A stretch of DNA of 64,000 nucleotides, from positions 62,001 through 126,000 of the forward strand of contig JBKBPR010000005.1 in assembly GCA_046293135.1 (NCBI GenBank), written 5' to 3'. A model generated the notes under the pieces. That model had not been told where the DNA came from, ran no database searches, and was given only the letters and a program-made list of their open reading frames with translations. The position numbers and the translations under genes are program-made. This document shows positions 25,831-34,414 of this stretch, in pieces. Source of the DNA: UBA2638 sp046293135 (GTDB lineage Bacteria; Pseudomonadota; Alphaproteobacteria; Micavibrionales; Micavibrionaceae). The stretch's first letter is position 1. The number at the start of each line of letters is the position of its first letter.

Positions 25831-27783
25831 ATGACCAAAGCCGCTCAAAAGATCGTTTCTGTTGAAGACTCTGCCTCAAAGGAAGATTCCGTCAATCCGA
25901 ATGCCGCGGGCAGTGTCCTTGATCGCATCACCATTCCCGCCGATATGAAGGCGTTGAGTGCGCAGGAGCTTAAAGACCTCGCGCAGGACGTGCGGAACCG
26001 CATGATCGAAGCCGTCGCCAAAACGGGCGGGCATCTGGGCGCGGGGCTGGGCGTGGTCGAGCTGACCGTTGCCATTCACGCCATTTTCAACACTCCCGAA
26101 GACCGCTTAATCTGGGATGTCGGCCATCAATGCTACCCGCATAAAATCCTCACAGGCCGCAAGGACAAGATAGACACCATCCGTCAGGGCGGCGGGCTTT
26201 CAGGCTTCACCAAGCGTGCGGAAAGCCCGTATGACCCGTTCGGCGCGGCGCATAGCTCAACCTCGATCTCCGCCGGAATCGGCATGGCCGAAGCGGCACG
26301 TCATGCTGGCAAGGACAACAAAATTATCTGCGTGATCGGCGATGGCGCAATGTCGGCGGGCATGGCTTATGAGGCCATGAACAACGCCCAAGCGCTCTCC
26401 AACCTGATTGTGATTTTGAATGACAATGAAATGTCGATCGCCCCGCCCGTCGGTGCGATGAGCCGCTATTTGACGCGGATTGTTTCCTCCCGCACCTATA
26501 CCCAAGCGCGGGAAGCGGGCAAAAAGCTGATGGAGTTTTTGCCCTCGCCCATCCGCCACGCCGCCAAACGCGCCGAAGAAGGCGCACGCGTTGCCCTTGG
26601 CGGCGGCACGTTCTTTGAGGAAATGGGATTTTACTATGTCGGCCCCGTTGACGGGCATAATCTCGACCATCTGCTGCCGATCCTCAAAAATGCGCGGGAG
26701 TCCAAAAACCCCAACCCGATCCTCATTCACGTCAAAACGCAAAAGGGCAAGGGCTACCTGCCCGCCGAAAGCTCCGCCGATAAGATGCACGGGGTCAAAA
26801 GCTTTGATGTTGTGACGGGCGAGCAAGCCAAATCCAAAGCCGCCGCGCCCAGCTATACCAAGGTTTTCGCACAAGAGCTTATCCGTCAGGCGCAGCGCGA
26901 TGACAAAATCATCGCCATCACGGGGGCGATGCCTGACGGGACGGGGCTTGATCTGTTCGGTGCAGAATTTCCCGAGCGTTGCTACGATGTCGGGATTGCC
27001 GAACAACACGCCGTCACCTTCGCGGCGGGCTTGGCCACAGAGGGGTTCAAGCCGTTTTGCGCGATCTATTCCACCTTCCTGCAACGCGCTTACGATCAGG
27101 TCGTGCATGATGTCGCCATCCAGAATTTGCCCGTACGCTTTGCGATTGACCGCGCGGGGCTGGTCGGGGCGGATGGCTCGACCCATGCCGGCGCTTTTGA
27201 TACCGCCTATCTCGGCTGCCTGCCCAATTTCGTGCTGATGGCCGCGAGCGATGAATCCGAATTGCAACACATGGTCGCCACCGCCGCCGCCTATGATGCG
27301 GGGCCGATTGCCTTCCGCTATCCGCGCGGTGAGGGCACAGGCGAGGCGCTAAGCGAGATTGGCCAGCCGCTCACCATCGGCAAAGGGCGTATCGTACAGG
27401 GCAGCTTGAACGAGCGCCGCACAATCGCCATTTTATCCTATGGCGCAAGACTGCAAGAGGCGCGCAAGGCCGCGCAAATCCTTGAACAGCAGGGCAAGAG
27501 CGTCACCATCGCCGATGCCCGTTTTGCCAAACCGCTTGATGAGGCATTGATTGACGCGCTTGTGCAAAATCACGACACGCTTATCACCATCGAGGAAGGC
27601 TCAATCGGCGGGTTCGGCTCTTTCGTGCTCGAATATCTCAGCCGTTCAAACCAGCTTGACGGGCGTTGCCGTATCAAAACCATGCACCTCCCCGACCTGT
27701 TTCAAGATCAAGACAGCCCCGAAAAGCAATATGCACAAGCAAAGCTCGACGCCGCCGCTATCGTCGATGCCGCGCAAGCTTGA
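25831..27783 (+). CDS. dxs: 1-deoxy-D-xylulose-5-phosphate synthase
   Basis: Thiamine-diphosphate enzyme that condenses pyruvate and glyceraldehyde 3-phosphate, the first step of the MEP pathway. The 650 residues (from ATG 25831) show VELTVAIHAIFNTPEDRLIWDVGHQCYPHK, the ThDP motif VIGDGAMSAGMAYEAMNNA, FAIDRAGLVGADGSTHAG and the transketolase C-domain. About 25 residues precede the usual start LDRITIPADMKAL; the upstream in-frame TTG at 25798 is not needed. With IspH (22.3 kb), IspA and IspB here, much of the isoprenoid pathway is in this window. Confidence 0.97.
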   Translation: MTKAAQKIVSVEDSASKEDSVNPNAAGSVLDRITIPADMKALSAQELKDLAQDVRNRMIEAVAKTGGHLGAGLGVVELTVAIHAIFNTPEDRLIWDVGHQCYPHKILTGRKDKIDTIRQGGGLSGFTKRAESPYDPFGAAHSSTSISAGIGMAEAARHAGKDNKIICVIGDGAMSAGMAYEAMNNAQALSNLIVILNDNEMSIAPPVGAMSRYLTRIVSSRTYTQAREAGKKLMEFLPSPIRHAAKRAEEGARVALGGGTFFEEMGFYYVGPVDGHNLDHLLPILKNARESKNPNPILIHVKTQKGKGYLPAESSADKMHGVKSFDVVTGEQAKSKAAAPSYTKVFAQELIRQAQRDDKIIAITGAMPDGTGLDLFGAEFPERCYDVGIAEQHAVTFAAGLATEGFKPFCAIYSTFLQRAYDQVVHDVAIQNLPVRFAIDRAGLVGADGSTHAGAFDTAYLGCLPNFVLMAASDESELQHMVATAAAYDAGPIAFRYPRGEGTGEALSEIGQPLTIGKGRIVQGSLNERRTIAILSYGARLQEARKAAQILEQQGKSVTIADARFAKPLDEALIDALVQNHDTLITIEEGSIGGFGSFVLEYLSRSNQLDGRCRIKTMHLPDLFQDQDSPEKQYAQAKLDAAAIVDAAQA

Positions 27784-27878
27784 TAACTCAAGTTTTTATA
27801 GCGCCCTGATAGTGTCTTGATAGAGCAATCTTAACCGCGCTTAACCGCATGACCGTGCAACAGCACGTTGAATTGCCC

Positions 27879-27907
27879 TTGACAATTCAGGAATTAAATC
27901 ATATTAT
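27879..27907 (+). promoter_or_regulatory. Near-consensus sigma-70 promoter upstream of xseB
   Basis: TTGACA (27879-27884), exactly 17 bases, TATTAT (27902-27907). It points to the right, toward xseB-ispA, which start about 365 bases later. The rest of this 488-base gap (27784-28271) is filled with repeats and shows no credible gene. Confidence 0.75.
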
Positions 27908-27989
27908 GGTTTTGGTTCAGGGGCGAATTGCGCCTTGTGTTTATCTCTACTGTCATTCCAACGAAGCGCCGCCCACTCCCCCTTTCGTC

Positions 27990-28012
27990 ATTACACGGCT
28001 TGTCCGTGTAAT
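27990..28012. repeat. Dispersed palindrome ATTACACGG-n5-CCGTGTAAT (copy 1)
   Basis: Perfect 9-bp inverted repeat with loop CTTGT. The same palindrome lies at 48056-48078 and 48706-48728. The sequence, seen in many alphaproteobacterial and other genomes as a dispersed intergenic repeat, creates spurious ORFs. Confidence 0.85.
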
Positions 28013-28024
28013 CCCAAAAAATAA

Positions 28025-28127
28025 GTGGGGCGAGTGGGGCGAGTGGGGCGAAAGCCTTCTAACCTTCTGAAATATATAATAAACCCTTCGCCCCACTTGA
28101 ACATCGAGAGTGGGGCGAGTGGGGCGA
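28025..28127. repeat. GTGGGGCGA tandem repeats, 3 and 2 copies
   Basis: Three perfect tandem 9-mers at 28025-28051 and two at 28110-28127. Between them, TTCGCCCCACTT (28087-28098) is the inverse complement and could pair with either block. Two inverted units occur at 47435-47452 in the repeat island. Confidence 0.85.
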
Positions 28128-28271
28128 AACGCCCCGAAAGCGCAGCCGCTGCAACTTTCCCACAGCCCTCCCGCAGCCAGCTTGATTACAGGCTATGAAA
28201 GTCTTCAGGAATCGGGTATTGTGCCTGTGCTTTAATAAAAAATGTGAAATAAACGGGACAGATCGGGCATC

Positions 28272-28505
28272 ATGACACCGGAAAATATGAGTTTTGAAGA
28301 GGCGCTCGGCGAATTGGAAGCCATTGTCCGCGCGCTGGAATCAGGCCAAGCACCTTTGGAAGATTCCATCAGCAAGTATGAGCGCGGGATTGCGCTGAAA
28401 AATCATTGCGAAAAGAAGCTGCGGGAGGCGCAGGAGAAAATCGAGAAGATCACACTGAGTAGTGACGGGAAGCCCTCGACCGCGCCGCTTGACCCGCCTC
28501 AATAA
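28272..28505 (+). CDS. xseB: Exodeoxyribonuclease VII small subunit
   Basis: Small subunit of exonuclease VII, which degrades single-stranded DNA with the large subunit XseA (not in the window). 77 residues with the family pattern MSFEEALGELEAIVRALE, SGQAPLEDSISKYERGI and LKNHCEKKLREAQEKIEKI, a helical coiled-coil-prone protein. Normal length. Followed 73 bases later by ispA on the same strand, the usual alphaproteobacterial neighbour. Confidence 0.96.
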   Translation: MTPENMSFEEALGELEAIVRALESGQAPLEDSISKYERGIALKNHCEKKLREAQEKIEKITLSSDGKPSTAPLDPPQ

Positions 28506-28578
28506 ACGCAGAAACGGATACACAATAGAACAATCAATCAATTCATCAATAGCTTAACAAACCAAGGATAAACAGAAC

Positions 28579-29490
28579 ATGGCGCCATCCCCTAGAGACG
28601 CGGATCCGGATTTTAAAAATGCCCTCAACGAAGCGGCGGACGCTGTAAACCGCACGATTGACCGCTTATTGCCCGTCGCGGATTTGCCCGAAGACCGCCT
28701 TTATGAAGCGATGCGTCATGCGGTTCTGGCCGGCGGAAAGCGCTTGCGTCCGTTTCTGGCGATCCATGCCGCCAATCTGTTCAATGTCGACACCAACCGC
28801 TCCCGCCGCGTTGCCGCCGCGATTGAGTTCATGCACTGCTATTCCCTTGTTCATGATGATTTGCCCGCGATGGATGATGCTGCCCTGCGGCGCGGCAAAC
28901 CCACGGTTCACAAGCAATTTGATGAGGCCACCGCCATTCTTGCGGGGGATGCCTTGCAGGCTCTGGCCTTTGAAGTTCTGGCCGATTCCGAAACCCACGA
29001 GGACCCGCGCGTCCGTTGTGAGCTGGTGCGCGCATTGGCGCAGGCTGCGGGCGGACACGGCATGGTCGGCGGGCAAATGCTCGACCTGATCGGCGAAACG
29101 CAGGAATTTGACCTCGGCACAATCTCCCGCCTCCAGCGCATGAAAACGGGCAAGCTGATGGCTTTTGCCTGTGAGTCGGGCGCTATCCTCGGCAAAGCGG
29201 GCGAGCCGCAGCGCCGCGCGCTCTGCAACTATGCTTATGACCTCGGCCTCGCCTTTCAGGTGACCGACGATATTCTCGATGTCGAGGCCGACCCGCAAGA
29301 TACGGGCAAGGACACCCAAAAGGACGAGGATGCGGGCAAGGCCACATTCGTTTCGACAATGGGCAGACAGGGCGCAAAGGAACGCGCGGAAATGCTGATC
29401 CAGCAATCAATCTCGCATTTGAAAATTTTTGAAAACCGCGCCGATATGCTTAAGGAACTTGCGCTTTACGTTTTGCAGCGCCGCGCGTAA
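28579..29490 (+). CDS. ispA: Polyprenyl synthetase, farnesyl diphosphate synthase type
   Basis: Adds isopentenyl diphosphate units to make farnesyl (possibly geranylgeranyl) diphosphate. 303 residues. The first Asp-rich motif lies in YSLVHDDLPAMDDAALRRGK and the second in FQVTDDILDVEADPQDTGKD; GGKRLRPFLAIHAANL is the substrate-binding Lys/Arg region. The gene context dxs-xseB-ispA fits IspA; the exact chain length made cannot be fixed. A long-chain paralogue (IspB type) is at 61.7 kb. Confidence 0.94.
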   Translation: MAPSPRDADPDFKNALNEAADAVNRTIDRLLPVADLPEDRLYEAMRHAVLAGGKRLRPFLAIHAANLFNVDTNRSRRVAAAIEFMHCYSLVHDDLPAMDDAALRRGKPTVHKQFDEATAILAGDALQALAFEVLADSETHEDPRVRCELVRALAQAAGGHGMVGGQMLDLIGETQEFDLGTISRLQRMKTGKLMAFACESGAILGKAGEPQRRALCNYAYDLGLAFQVTDDILDVEADPQDTGKDTQKDEDAGKATFVSTMGRQGAKERAEMLIQQSISHLKIFENRADMLKELALYVLQRRA

Positions 29491-29499
29491 AATAGATTT

Positions 29500-29832
29500 A
29501 TGTTTGATCCTGAACTCCAGAAAATGCGCGGCTCGTTGATCGTAAACTCGCTCAACCAATTGGCGTTTTTGTATTCAGGGAAGCTTAGCTTCACCCCCGT
29601 TTGGGCGAGTATCGATATCGAGCGCGGTGAAATTTTTATCGGCACAGATGAAGACGATCCAAGCGGTGAAGGCGTGGCCGTCAAGCTCGGCAAGATCGAT
29701 AAAAACATTTATGAGCGCGTCTTACAGGAAAATAAAATCCTGCTCGGCCATTTCCGCGACGGCGATATTCGCAAGATCGATCAAGCGCTCTGGGTTCCGC
29801 TCACCGTTGCCCATCAACACTCTTCAGTATAG
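29500..29832 (+). CDS. Uncharacterised protein, 110 aa
   Basis: Not recognised. Starts 9 bases after the ispA stop and is probably co-transcribed with it. A soluble chain, MFDPELQKMRGSLIVNSLNQ, then SIDIERGEIFIGTDEDDP, looking like a small alpha/beta domain, without signal peptide. No ribosome-binding site is obvious, consistent with translational coupling. Confidence 0.6.
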   Translation: MFDPELQKMRGSLIVNSLNQLAFLYSGKLSFTPVWASIDIERGEIFIGTDEDDPSGEGVAVKLGKIDKNIYERVLQENKILLGHFRDGDIRKIDQALWVPLTVAHQHSSV

Positions 29833-29985
29833 CGCCAGTCCCCCGCCTCTGCTCTAGAGCGCTTTTTTGGCCGAAACCCTTTGCCGCGCCGCATAAGAGT
29901 GTGCTATACACAAAAACCCGTATAAAAAACGCCAAAAAGAGCGCTATATATAAGAAAAAACAACAGATACGAGCCATGAAAGACC

Positions 29986-30834
29986 ATGAGCCTACAAAGA
30001 CCCACAATTGTCATTTTTGATATGGACGGCACATCGGTGCGCCACCTTAACCCGCGCTTGCTGGGCATTCTGGAGTGGCTCGACGATCTATCCTACCGCA
30101 TATCCAAGTTTTTCGGCTGGATTTTCATGCGCGGCGGCAAAGGGCCAATTCTCCCGCTTGATGAGATGGAAGACCGCCAGCAGAAAAAGCCGCGCTTGCT
30201 GGTTCACCGCGCCATTCACAAAATCCGCCGCAAACCCGTCGAACAAATCGTTGAGCCCTGTCCCGGCATATTCCGCTTTTTGAGATTAATGCAATCCGAG
30301 GCTATCCCACTGGCCATCGTCAGCAACGGGCTGGGCAAGGGATACGGCCACGAAGTACTGGACACGTTCGGTTTTGATAAATTCTTTCAAACCGCTATTT
30401 TCCGCGAGGATATTCGCCACTCCAAACCCAATCCAGAGCCGCTGCTGCTCGCGCTCAAGGGGCTGGATGTCCCGCTCAGCGCGCAAGATGTGATCTGGTA
30501 TGTCGGTGACCGCCACAAGGATGTCAAAGCCGCCATTGCCGCCGCGGCGCATGTTACGTGCAAGATCCAGCCCATTGCTTATGGCGTGAATGCCGCCGCC
30601 GCCATCCTCGAAAAAGGGATCGGCACTGACCATATCATTATGAGCTATTACGATATGTATACGCGGTTTAATGCGCTGCCGCCCTCTGCCAAACCGCCTG
30701 TTCCGAGGCAAAAAGCCCCTGCCAACAAAGAGAGTTCCGCCAACACGACGGCTGCTACTGCAGCGGAATATCCTGATAAAGCAGGAAATTCTGTGGATCG
30801 CGTGCCATTAAAGCGCCGCGCGCATACGGCTTAA
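29986..30834 (+). CDS. HAD superfamily phosphatase
   Basis: Haloacid-dehalogenase-fold hydrolase, 282 residues. Motif I is IVIFDMDGTSV (nucleophile Asp12, acid/base Asp14), motif II Ser is in AIVSNGLGKGY, motif III Lys in HSKPNPEPLLLAL, motif IV in WYVGDRHKDVKAA. A longer-than-usual basic cap (about 50-85, WIFMRGGKGP and HRAIHKIRRKP) separates motif I from the rest. Substrate unknown; phosphoglycolate-type phosphatases are the nearest look. The last 80 bases, coding a low-complexity Ala/Thr/Lys tail, run antisense to the 3' end of sppA. Confidence 0.85.
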   Translation: MSLQRPTIVIFDMDGTSVRHLNPRLLGILEWLDDLSYRISKFFGWIFMRGGKGPILPLDEMEDRQQKKPRLLVHRAIHKIRRKPVEQIVEPCPGIFRFLRLMQSEAIPLAIVSNGLGKGYGHEVLDTFGFDKFFQTAIFREDIRHSKPNPEPLLLALKGLDVPLSAQDVIWYVGDRHKDVKAAIAAAAHVTCKIQPIAYGVNAAAAILEKGIGTDHIIMSYYDMYTRFNALPPSAKPPVPRQKAPANKESSANTTAATAAEYPDKAGNSVDRVPLKRRAHTA

Positions 30835-32701
30835 CCAGCTCCATCGCCATGCTTTGAAACCCACCCGTATCGAGCGGCAACCCGCGCTCCCCTTGCAAAA
30901 TCTCAAGAAATTGCTCAAGCGGTGTTTTCGGCCTCGGGAAAATCTGCACGCTTAACTGATCGCGGCTTTCCAGCTCCAGCACCTTTGCGGCATGGTCGAG
31001 CGCATTGAGCAATCCGCCGACCTCATCGGCCAGACCAACCTCAACCGCGCGTTTGCCCGTCCAGATACGCCCGCCGGCGATTTTCTCGACCTCCTCCACG
31101 CTCATCTTGCGGCCATGGGCAACGCGGCGCAGGAAATGATCATAAACATTATCAAGCATAGCGTTAACGCGCTCGCTGCCCGCACTGTCAAACGGCGCAT
31201 TTGATGACCAAAGATCGGCATTGCGCCCCCATCGCGGCCCTTCCCAATTCACGCCGATTTTATCCCACAGATCATTGAGGACAAACTTCCCGCCGACAAC
31301 CCCGATCGAGCCTGTCACCGTGGTTTCGGAGACGAAAATATAATCGGCATGCGCGGCAATCCAATACCCGCCCGAAGCGGCCGTTGAGCCCATCGATACG
31401 ATCACGGTCTTGCCCTGTTTTTGAGCGCGGTCGAGCGCCCGTAATATGGCTTCAGAGGCAGCAGGCGAGCCGCCAGGGCTATCAACGCGCAGCACAATCA
31501 CCCGCACCGACTCATCAGCGGCGGCATCAAGAATAGCAGGTGCAATCCGATCAGACGCGGCAATCCCGCCATCGAGAAAAACCGCGTTATATTGCGCGTT
31601 GACATCGCTGGTCATGATCGCGCCAACCGCATAAATCAGCGCAACTCCATTGGCGGGGGCTGGTTTTTTCTTTTTGGGTGATGGTTTGGATGGATCGGAT
31701 GAAACGGAAGAAGCGGAGCTTCTCGCCACAGCGACATAATCCTCCAGCGAGACAAAGGCCAGCGTTTCATCCTTCGGATCACCCGTGATGTCCTCCTTAA
31801 TGGTTTCGATCATCACATCAGCATAATCCATATGGTCGATCAGCGCAGCGTTCAGCGCCTCATCAGCGGTCAAAAGCCCCTTATCCACCAAGCGCTCGAA
31901 ATCCTGCGCGCTCATATTTCTGTCCGCGGCAATCTCGCCCACAAGATGCGATTTGTAATCGGCAATCAACTGCGTCAGCATCGCCCTGTTCTCGGCGCTC
32001 ATGGTCTTGTCGGTCAGGCTCTCATAAGCGGTTTTATGCTCGTTACGCTTGAAGAATTGCGGCGTCACGCCAAGCTTATCCAGCGCTTCACGGAAATGCG
32101 GAACATCGGCGCTCATCCCTGTAATCGTGATAATCCCCAAAGGCTGCATCCAGATTTTATCAAACGCGGCGGCCAGATAATATCGCCCCAACCCGCCGCC
32201 AGCCTCACCGAATGAGGTCGAATAGATATGTGCGGGCTTGCCTGTTTCGCGGAAACGCTTGAGCGTTGCGCGCAGCTCTTCGGTTTGGGTGACGTTAAAG
32301 CTGCCCTCCCGCATCCGCGCGGCAATCCCCATCACACGCGGATCACGCGCCGCCATTTCAATCGCCGCCAGATAATGCCGCAGCGTCAGCTCCTCGGTCA
32401 CGAACGGATTGGTCAGCGTCGCTTGCAGCGGTATCTCGCGGAAGCCGTTTTTCAAATCCAGCACCAGCACCATCTGATCGGGCAATTCAACCTGTTTCTC
32501 CTGCAGCGCCGCGCCAAGGATCATCATGCTAATAAAGGAGGAGAACAGCACCAAGAAGCCCAGAACCATCGCACCGCGCTTCATCGCTTGCCAGACAACG
32601 GGAAGGACTTTCCATTTAATCTTCGGCTTTTCGACGTTTTTCGGGACGGGTGAAGCAAAGAGCGGGCGCGGCTTAAGCGGTCTTTTGTTACGGCGAAGCA
32701 T
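30755..32701 (-). CDS. sppA: Signal peptide peptidase SppA, 67K type
   Basis: Inner-membrane serine protease that degrades cleaved signal peptides. The 648 residues include a basic N-terminus, one membrane anchor (about 40-65, MVLGFLVLFSSFISMMILGA), and two tandem S49 peptidase-type domains. The C-terminal one carries the candidate catalytic Ser in MGSTAASGGYWIAAHADYI and the signature VTGSIGVVGG, and the N-terminal one the Lys region LAAAFDKIWMQPLG. A Ser/Lys/Pro-rich linker (about 330-350) separates the domains. The end overlaps the HAD gene by 80 bases on the other strand. Confidence 0.94.
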   Translation of the reverse strand: MLRRNKRPLKPRPLFASPVPKNVEKPKIKWKVLPVVWQAMKRGAMVLGFLVLFSSFISMMILGAALQEKQVELPDQMVLVLDLKNGFREIPLQATLTNPFVTEELTLRHYLAAIEMAARDPRVMGIAARMREGSFNVTQTEELRATLKRFRETGKPAHIYSTSFGEAGGGLGRYYLAAAFDKIWMQPLGIITITGMSADVPHFREALDKLGVTPQFFKRNEHKTAYESLTDKTMSAENRAMLTQLIADYKSHLVGEIAADRNMSAQDFERLVDKGLLTADEALNAALIDHMDYADVMIETIKEDITGDPKDETLAFVSLEDYVAVARSSASSVSSDPSKPSPKKKKPAPANGVALIYAVGAIMTSDVNAQYNAVFLDGGIAASDRIAPAILDAAADESVRVIVLRVDSPGGSPAASEAILRALDRAQKQGKTVIVSMGSTAASGGYWIAAHADYIFVSETTVTGSIGVVGGKFVLNDLWDKIGVNWEGPRWGRNADLWSSNAPFDSAGSERVNAMLDNVYDHFLRRVAHGRKMSVEEVEKIAGGRIWTGKRAVEVGLADEVGGLLNALDHAAKVLELESRDQLSVQIFPRPKTPLEQFLEILQGERGLPLDTGGFQSMAMELVKPYARGALMARDPQNFLLYQDIPLQ

Positions 32702-32764
32702 GAGAACGATCCCTCGATTTGTTCAGCGTTATTGTCAACTTTGTTGTCATTGTCACAAATGATC

Positions 32765-33850
32765 TTACAGGCATTGCGCCTTGTGCCGCAACCAATGATC
32801 GGCGAGCACACAGGCCATCATCGCCTCAACCACCGGCGTACCACGCAGCCCGACACAAGGATCATGGCGGCCTTTGGTGATAATATCGGTTTCATTGCCC
32901 TGCGCATCAATCGTGGCGCGCGGCGTTAAAATCGAGCTGGTCGGCTTAAAGGCCACGCGGGCAATAATATCCTGCCCCGTTGAAATCCCGCCCAGAATGC
33001 CGCCCGCATTGTTCGACAAAAATACGGGATTGCCCGCCTCATCCATCCGAATTTCATCGGCGTTTTCTTCCCCGCCCAAAGCCACGGCCTCAAATCCGTT
33101 GCCGATTTCCACCGCCTTGACCGCGTTAATGCTCATCATCGCCTTGGCGATATCGGCATCAAGCTTGTCATAGACGGGCGCGCCCAGCCCAATCGGGATA
33201 CCGCTGGCATGAACCTCAACCAACGCCCCCGCGCTCGACCCCGCCTTGCGCACCTTATCAAGGTAAGATTCCATCTCCGCCACCGACTGCGCATCGGGAA
33301 GCCATAGCGGGTTTTGCTCGACCTGCGCCCAATCCCAATTGGCGCGATTGATCTTTTGCGTACCGACCTGCACCACCGCCGCGCGGATATGAATTTGCGC
33401 GCCTATCTGCGCCTCCAGCACCCGCCGTGCAACAGCGCCCGCGGCAACACGGCAAGCGGTTTCCCGCGCCGAGCAGCGCCCGCCGCCGCGATAATCGCGA
33501 ATACCGTATTTGTGGTGATAGGTATAATCGGCATGGCCGGGGCGGAATTTATCCTTTATGTCGCCGTAATCCTTCGAGCGCTGATCGGTATTGCGGATCA
33601 GCAGCGCAATCGGCGTTCCGGTTGTCAAACCCTCGAATACGCCGGAGAGAATTTCCACCGCATCATCCTCGCGGCGCTGTGTGGTGTGACGGCTCTGCCC
33701 CGGCTTGCGGCGATCCAAAAAGCCTTGAATATAGGCTTCATCAAGCGGAATACGCGGCGGCACGCCATCAACCACGCAACCAATCGCAGGGCCGTGACTC
33801 TCGCCAAAGCTGGTATATTGAAACAATGTGCCGAAACGGTTACCTGACAT
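32765..33850 (-). CDS. aroC: Chorismate synthase
   Basis: Makes chorismate from EPSP, the last shikimate step, with reduced FMN. The 361 residues show the three classic signatures: GNRFGTLFQYTSFGESHGPAIGC at the N-terminus, GGGRCSARETACRVAAGA in the first third, and the Arg/Asp-rich RATIDAQGNETDIITKGRHDPC near the end. Normal length. Minus strand, 63 bases after sppA's start codon region. Start ATG at 33850. Confidence 0.97.
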   Translation of the reverse strand: MSGNRFGTLFQYTSFGESHGPAIGCVVDGVPPRIPLDEAYIQGFLDRRKPGQSRHTTQRREDDAVEILSGVFEGLTTGTPIALLIRNTDQRSKDYGDIKDKFRPGHADYTYHHKYGIRDYRGGGRCSARETACRVAAGAVARRVLEAQIGAQIHIRAAVVQVGTQKINRANWDWAQVEQNPLWLPDAQSVAEMESYLDKVRKAGSSAGALVEVHASGIPIGLGAPVYDKLDADIAKAMMSINAVKAVEIGNGFEAVALGGEENADEIRMDEAGNPVFLSNNAGGILGGISTGQDIIARVAFKPTSSILTPRATIDAQGNETDIITKGRHDPCVGLRGTPVVEAMMACVLADHWLRHKAQCL

Positions 33851-33858
33851 AATTTTAC

Positions 33859-33899
33859 CTACAAAGCGTTATACCACAGAGATGAAAGAGGAAAAAGAG
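33859..33899 (+). repeat. 41-bp direct repeat flanking the GxxExxY gene, left copy
   Basis: Exact 41-base match to 34372-34412. It contains the 17-base unit CCACAGAGATGAAAGAG (from 33874), which recurs at 34387, 47849 and 48601. Confidence 0.95.
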
Positions 33900-33909
33900 T
33901 TCACAGAGT

Positions 33910-34287
33910 TTATGCTTTAAATCGCTTAATTCCATCTTTAATAAGCGGAACATTGAAATTAATCAGTAGACCTATTTGAATTTTTGCAAGCTTTAAGTAA
34001 GTAATAATCTGTGATTGATGAATGGGAAGAAGTTTATCAGCGCTTTTCAACTCTAAAATCACCATATCTTCAACCAGAATATCGATTTTAAAAGCATCCC
34101 TGATTACAAGCTCTTCATATTTCACTGAAACGGGGTGTTGGCGTTTATACCGAATGGATTTTTTATCCAATTCATAAACCAAACAATCTTCATAAACTTT
34201 TTCATATAAACCTGAGCCCATGGTTTTGTGAATTTTATAACAACAGTCAACTATTTCACCCGTCAGATCATTAATCTTTATTGCCAT
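33910..34287 (-). CDS. GxxExxY family protein (PD-(D/E)XK nuclease-like)
   Basis: A 125-residue member of the GxxExxY family. The name motif is visible in GSGLYEKVYEDCL (about 23-35) and the nuclease-like core in FKIDILVEDMVILELKS (Asp, then Glu-x-Lys), followed by HQSQIITYLKLAKIQIGLLINF. The function of the family is unknown; it is often found singly, next to dispersed repeats, in unrelated bacteria. AT-rich relative to its neighbours. It lies inside an inverted repeat (33874-33881 and 34323-34330 are CCACAGAG and its complement) and between 41-bp direct repeats, which suggests it came in as a unit between aroC and the thioesterase gene. Confidence 0.9.
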   Translation of the reverse strand: MAIKINDLTGEIVDCCYKIHKTMGSGLYEKVYEDCLVYELDKKSIRYKRQHPVSVKYEELVIRDAFKIDILVEDMVILELKSADKLLPIHQSQIITYLKLAKIQIGLLINFNVPLIKDGIKRFKA

Positions 34288-34371
34288 GAATTAAACTCTG
34301 TGAACTCTTAAAACTCTTTAAACTCTGTGGTTCAGAAAATCATCCCTACCCGACCATTTTTTTAGCGTAAT

Positions 34372-34412
34372 CTACAAAGCGTTATACCACAGAGATGAAA
34401 GAGGAAAAAGAG
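34372..34412 (+). repeat. 41-bp direct repeat flanking the GxxExxY gene, right copy
   Basis: Identical to 33859-33899. It ends 3 bases before the stop of the thioesterase gene. Right-arm sequence with CTCTGTGG at 34323-34330 lies just inside. Confidence 0.95.
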
Positions 34413-34414
34413 CC

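Noticed and set aside
27849..28070. Open frame of 73 residues over the xseB upstream gap
   Set aside because: Its second half is the translation of the ATTACACGG palindrome and the GTGGGGCGA tandem repeats, and its start lies upstream of the promoter-like pair, so it is a repeat-derived false ORF.
28025..28127. CRISPR-like array
   Set aside because: The 9-mers are directly tandem without spacers, and no cas genes are present.
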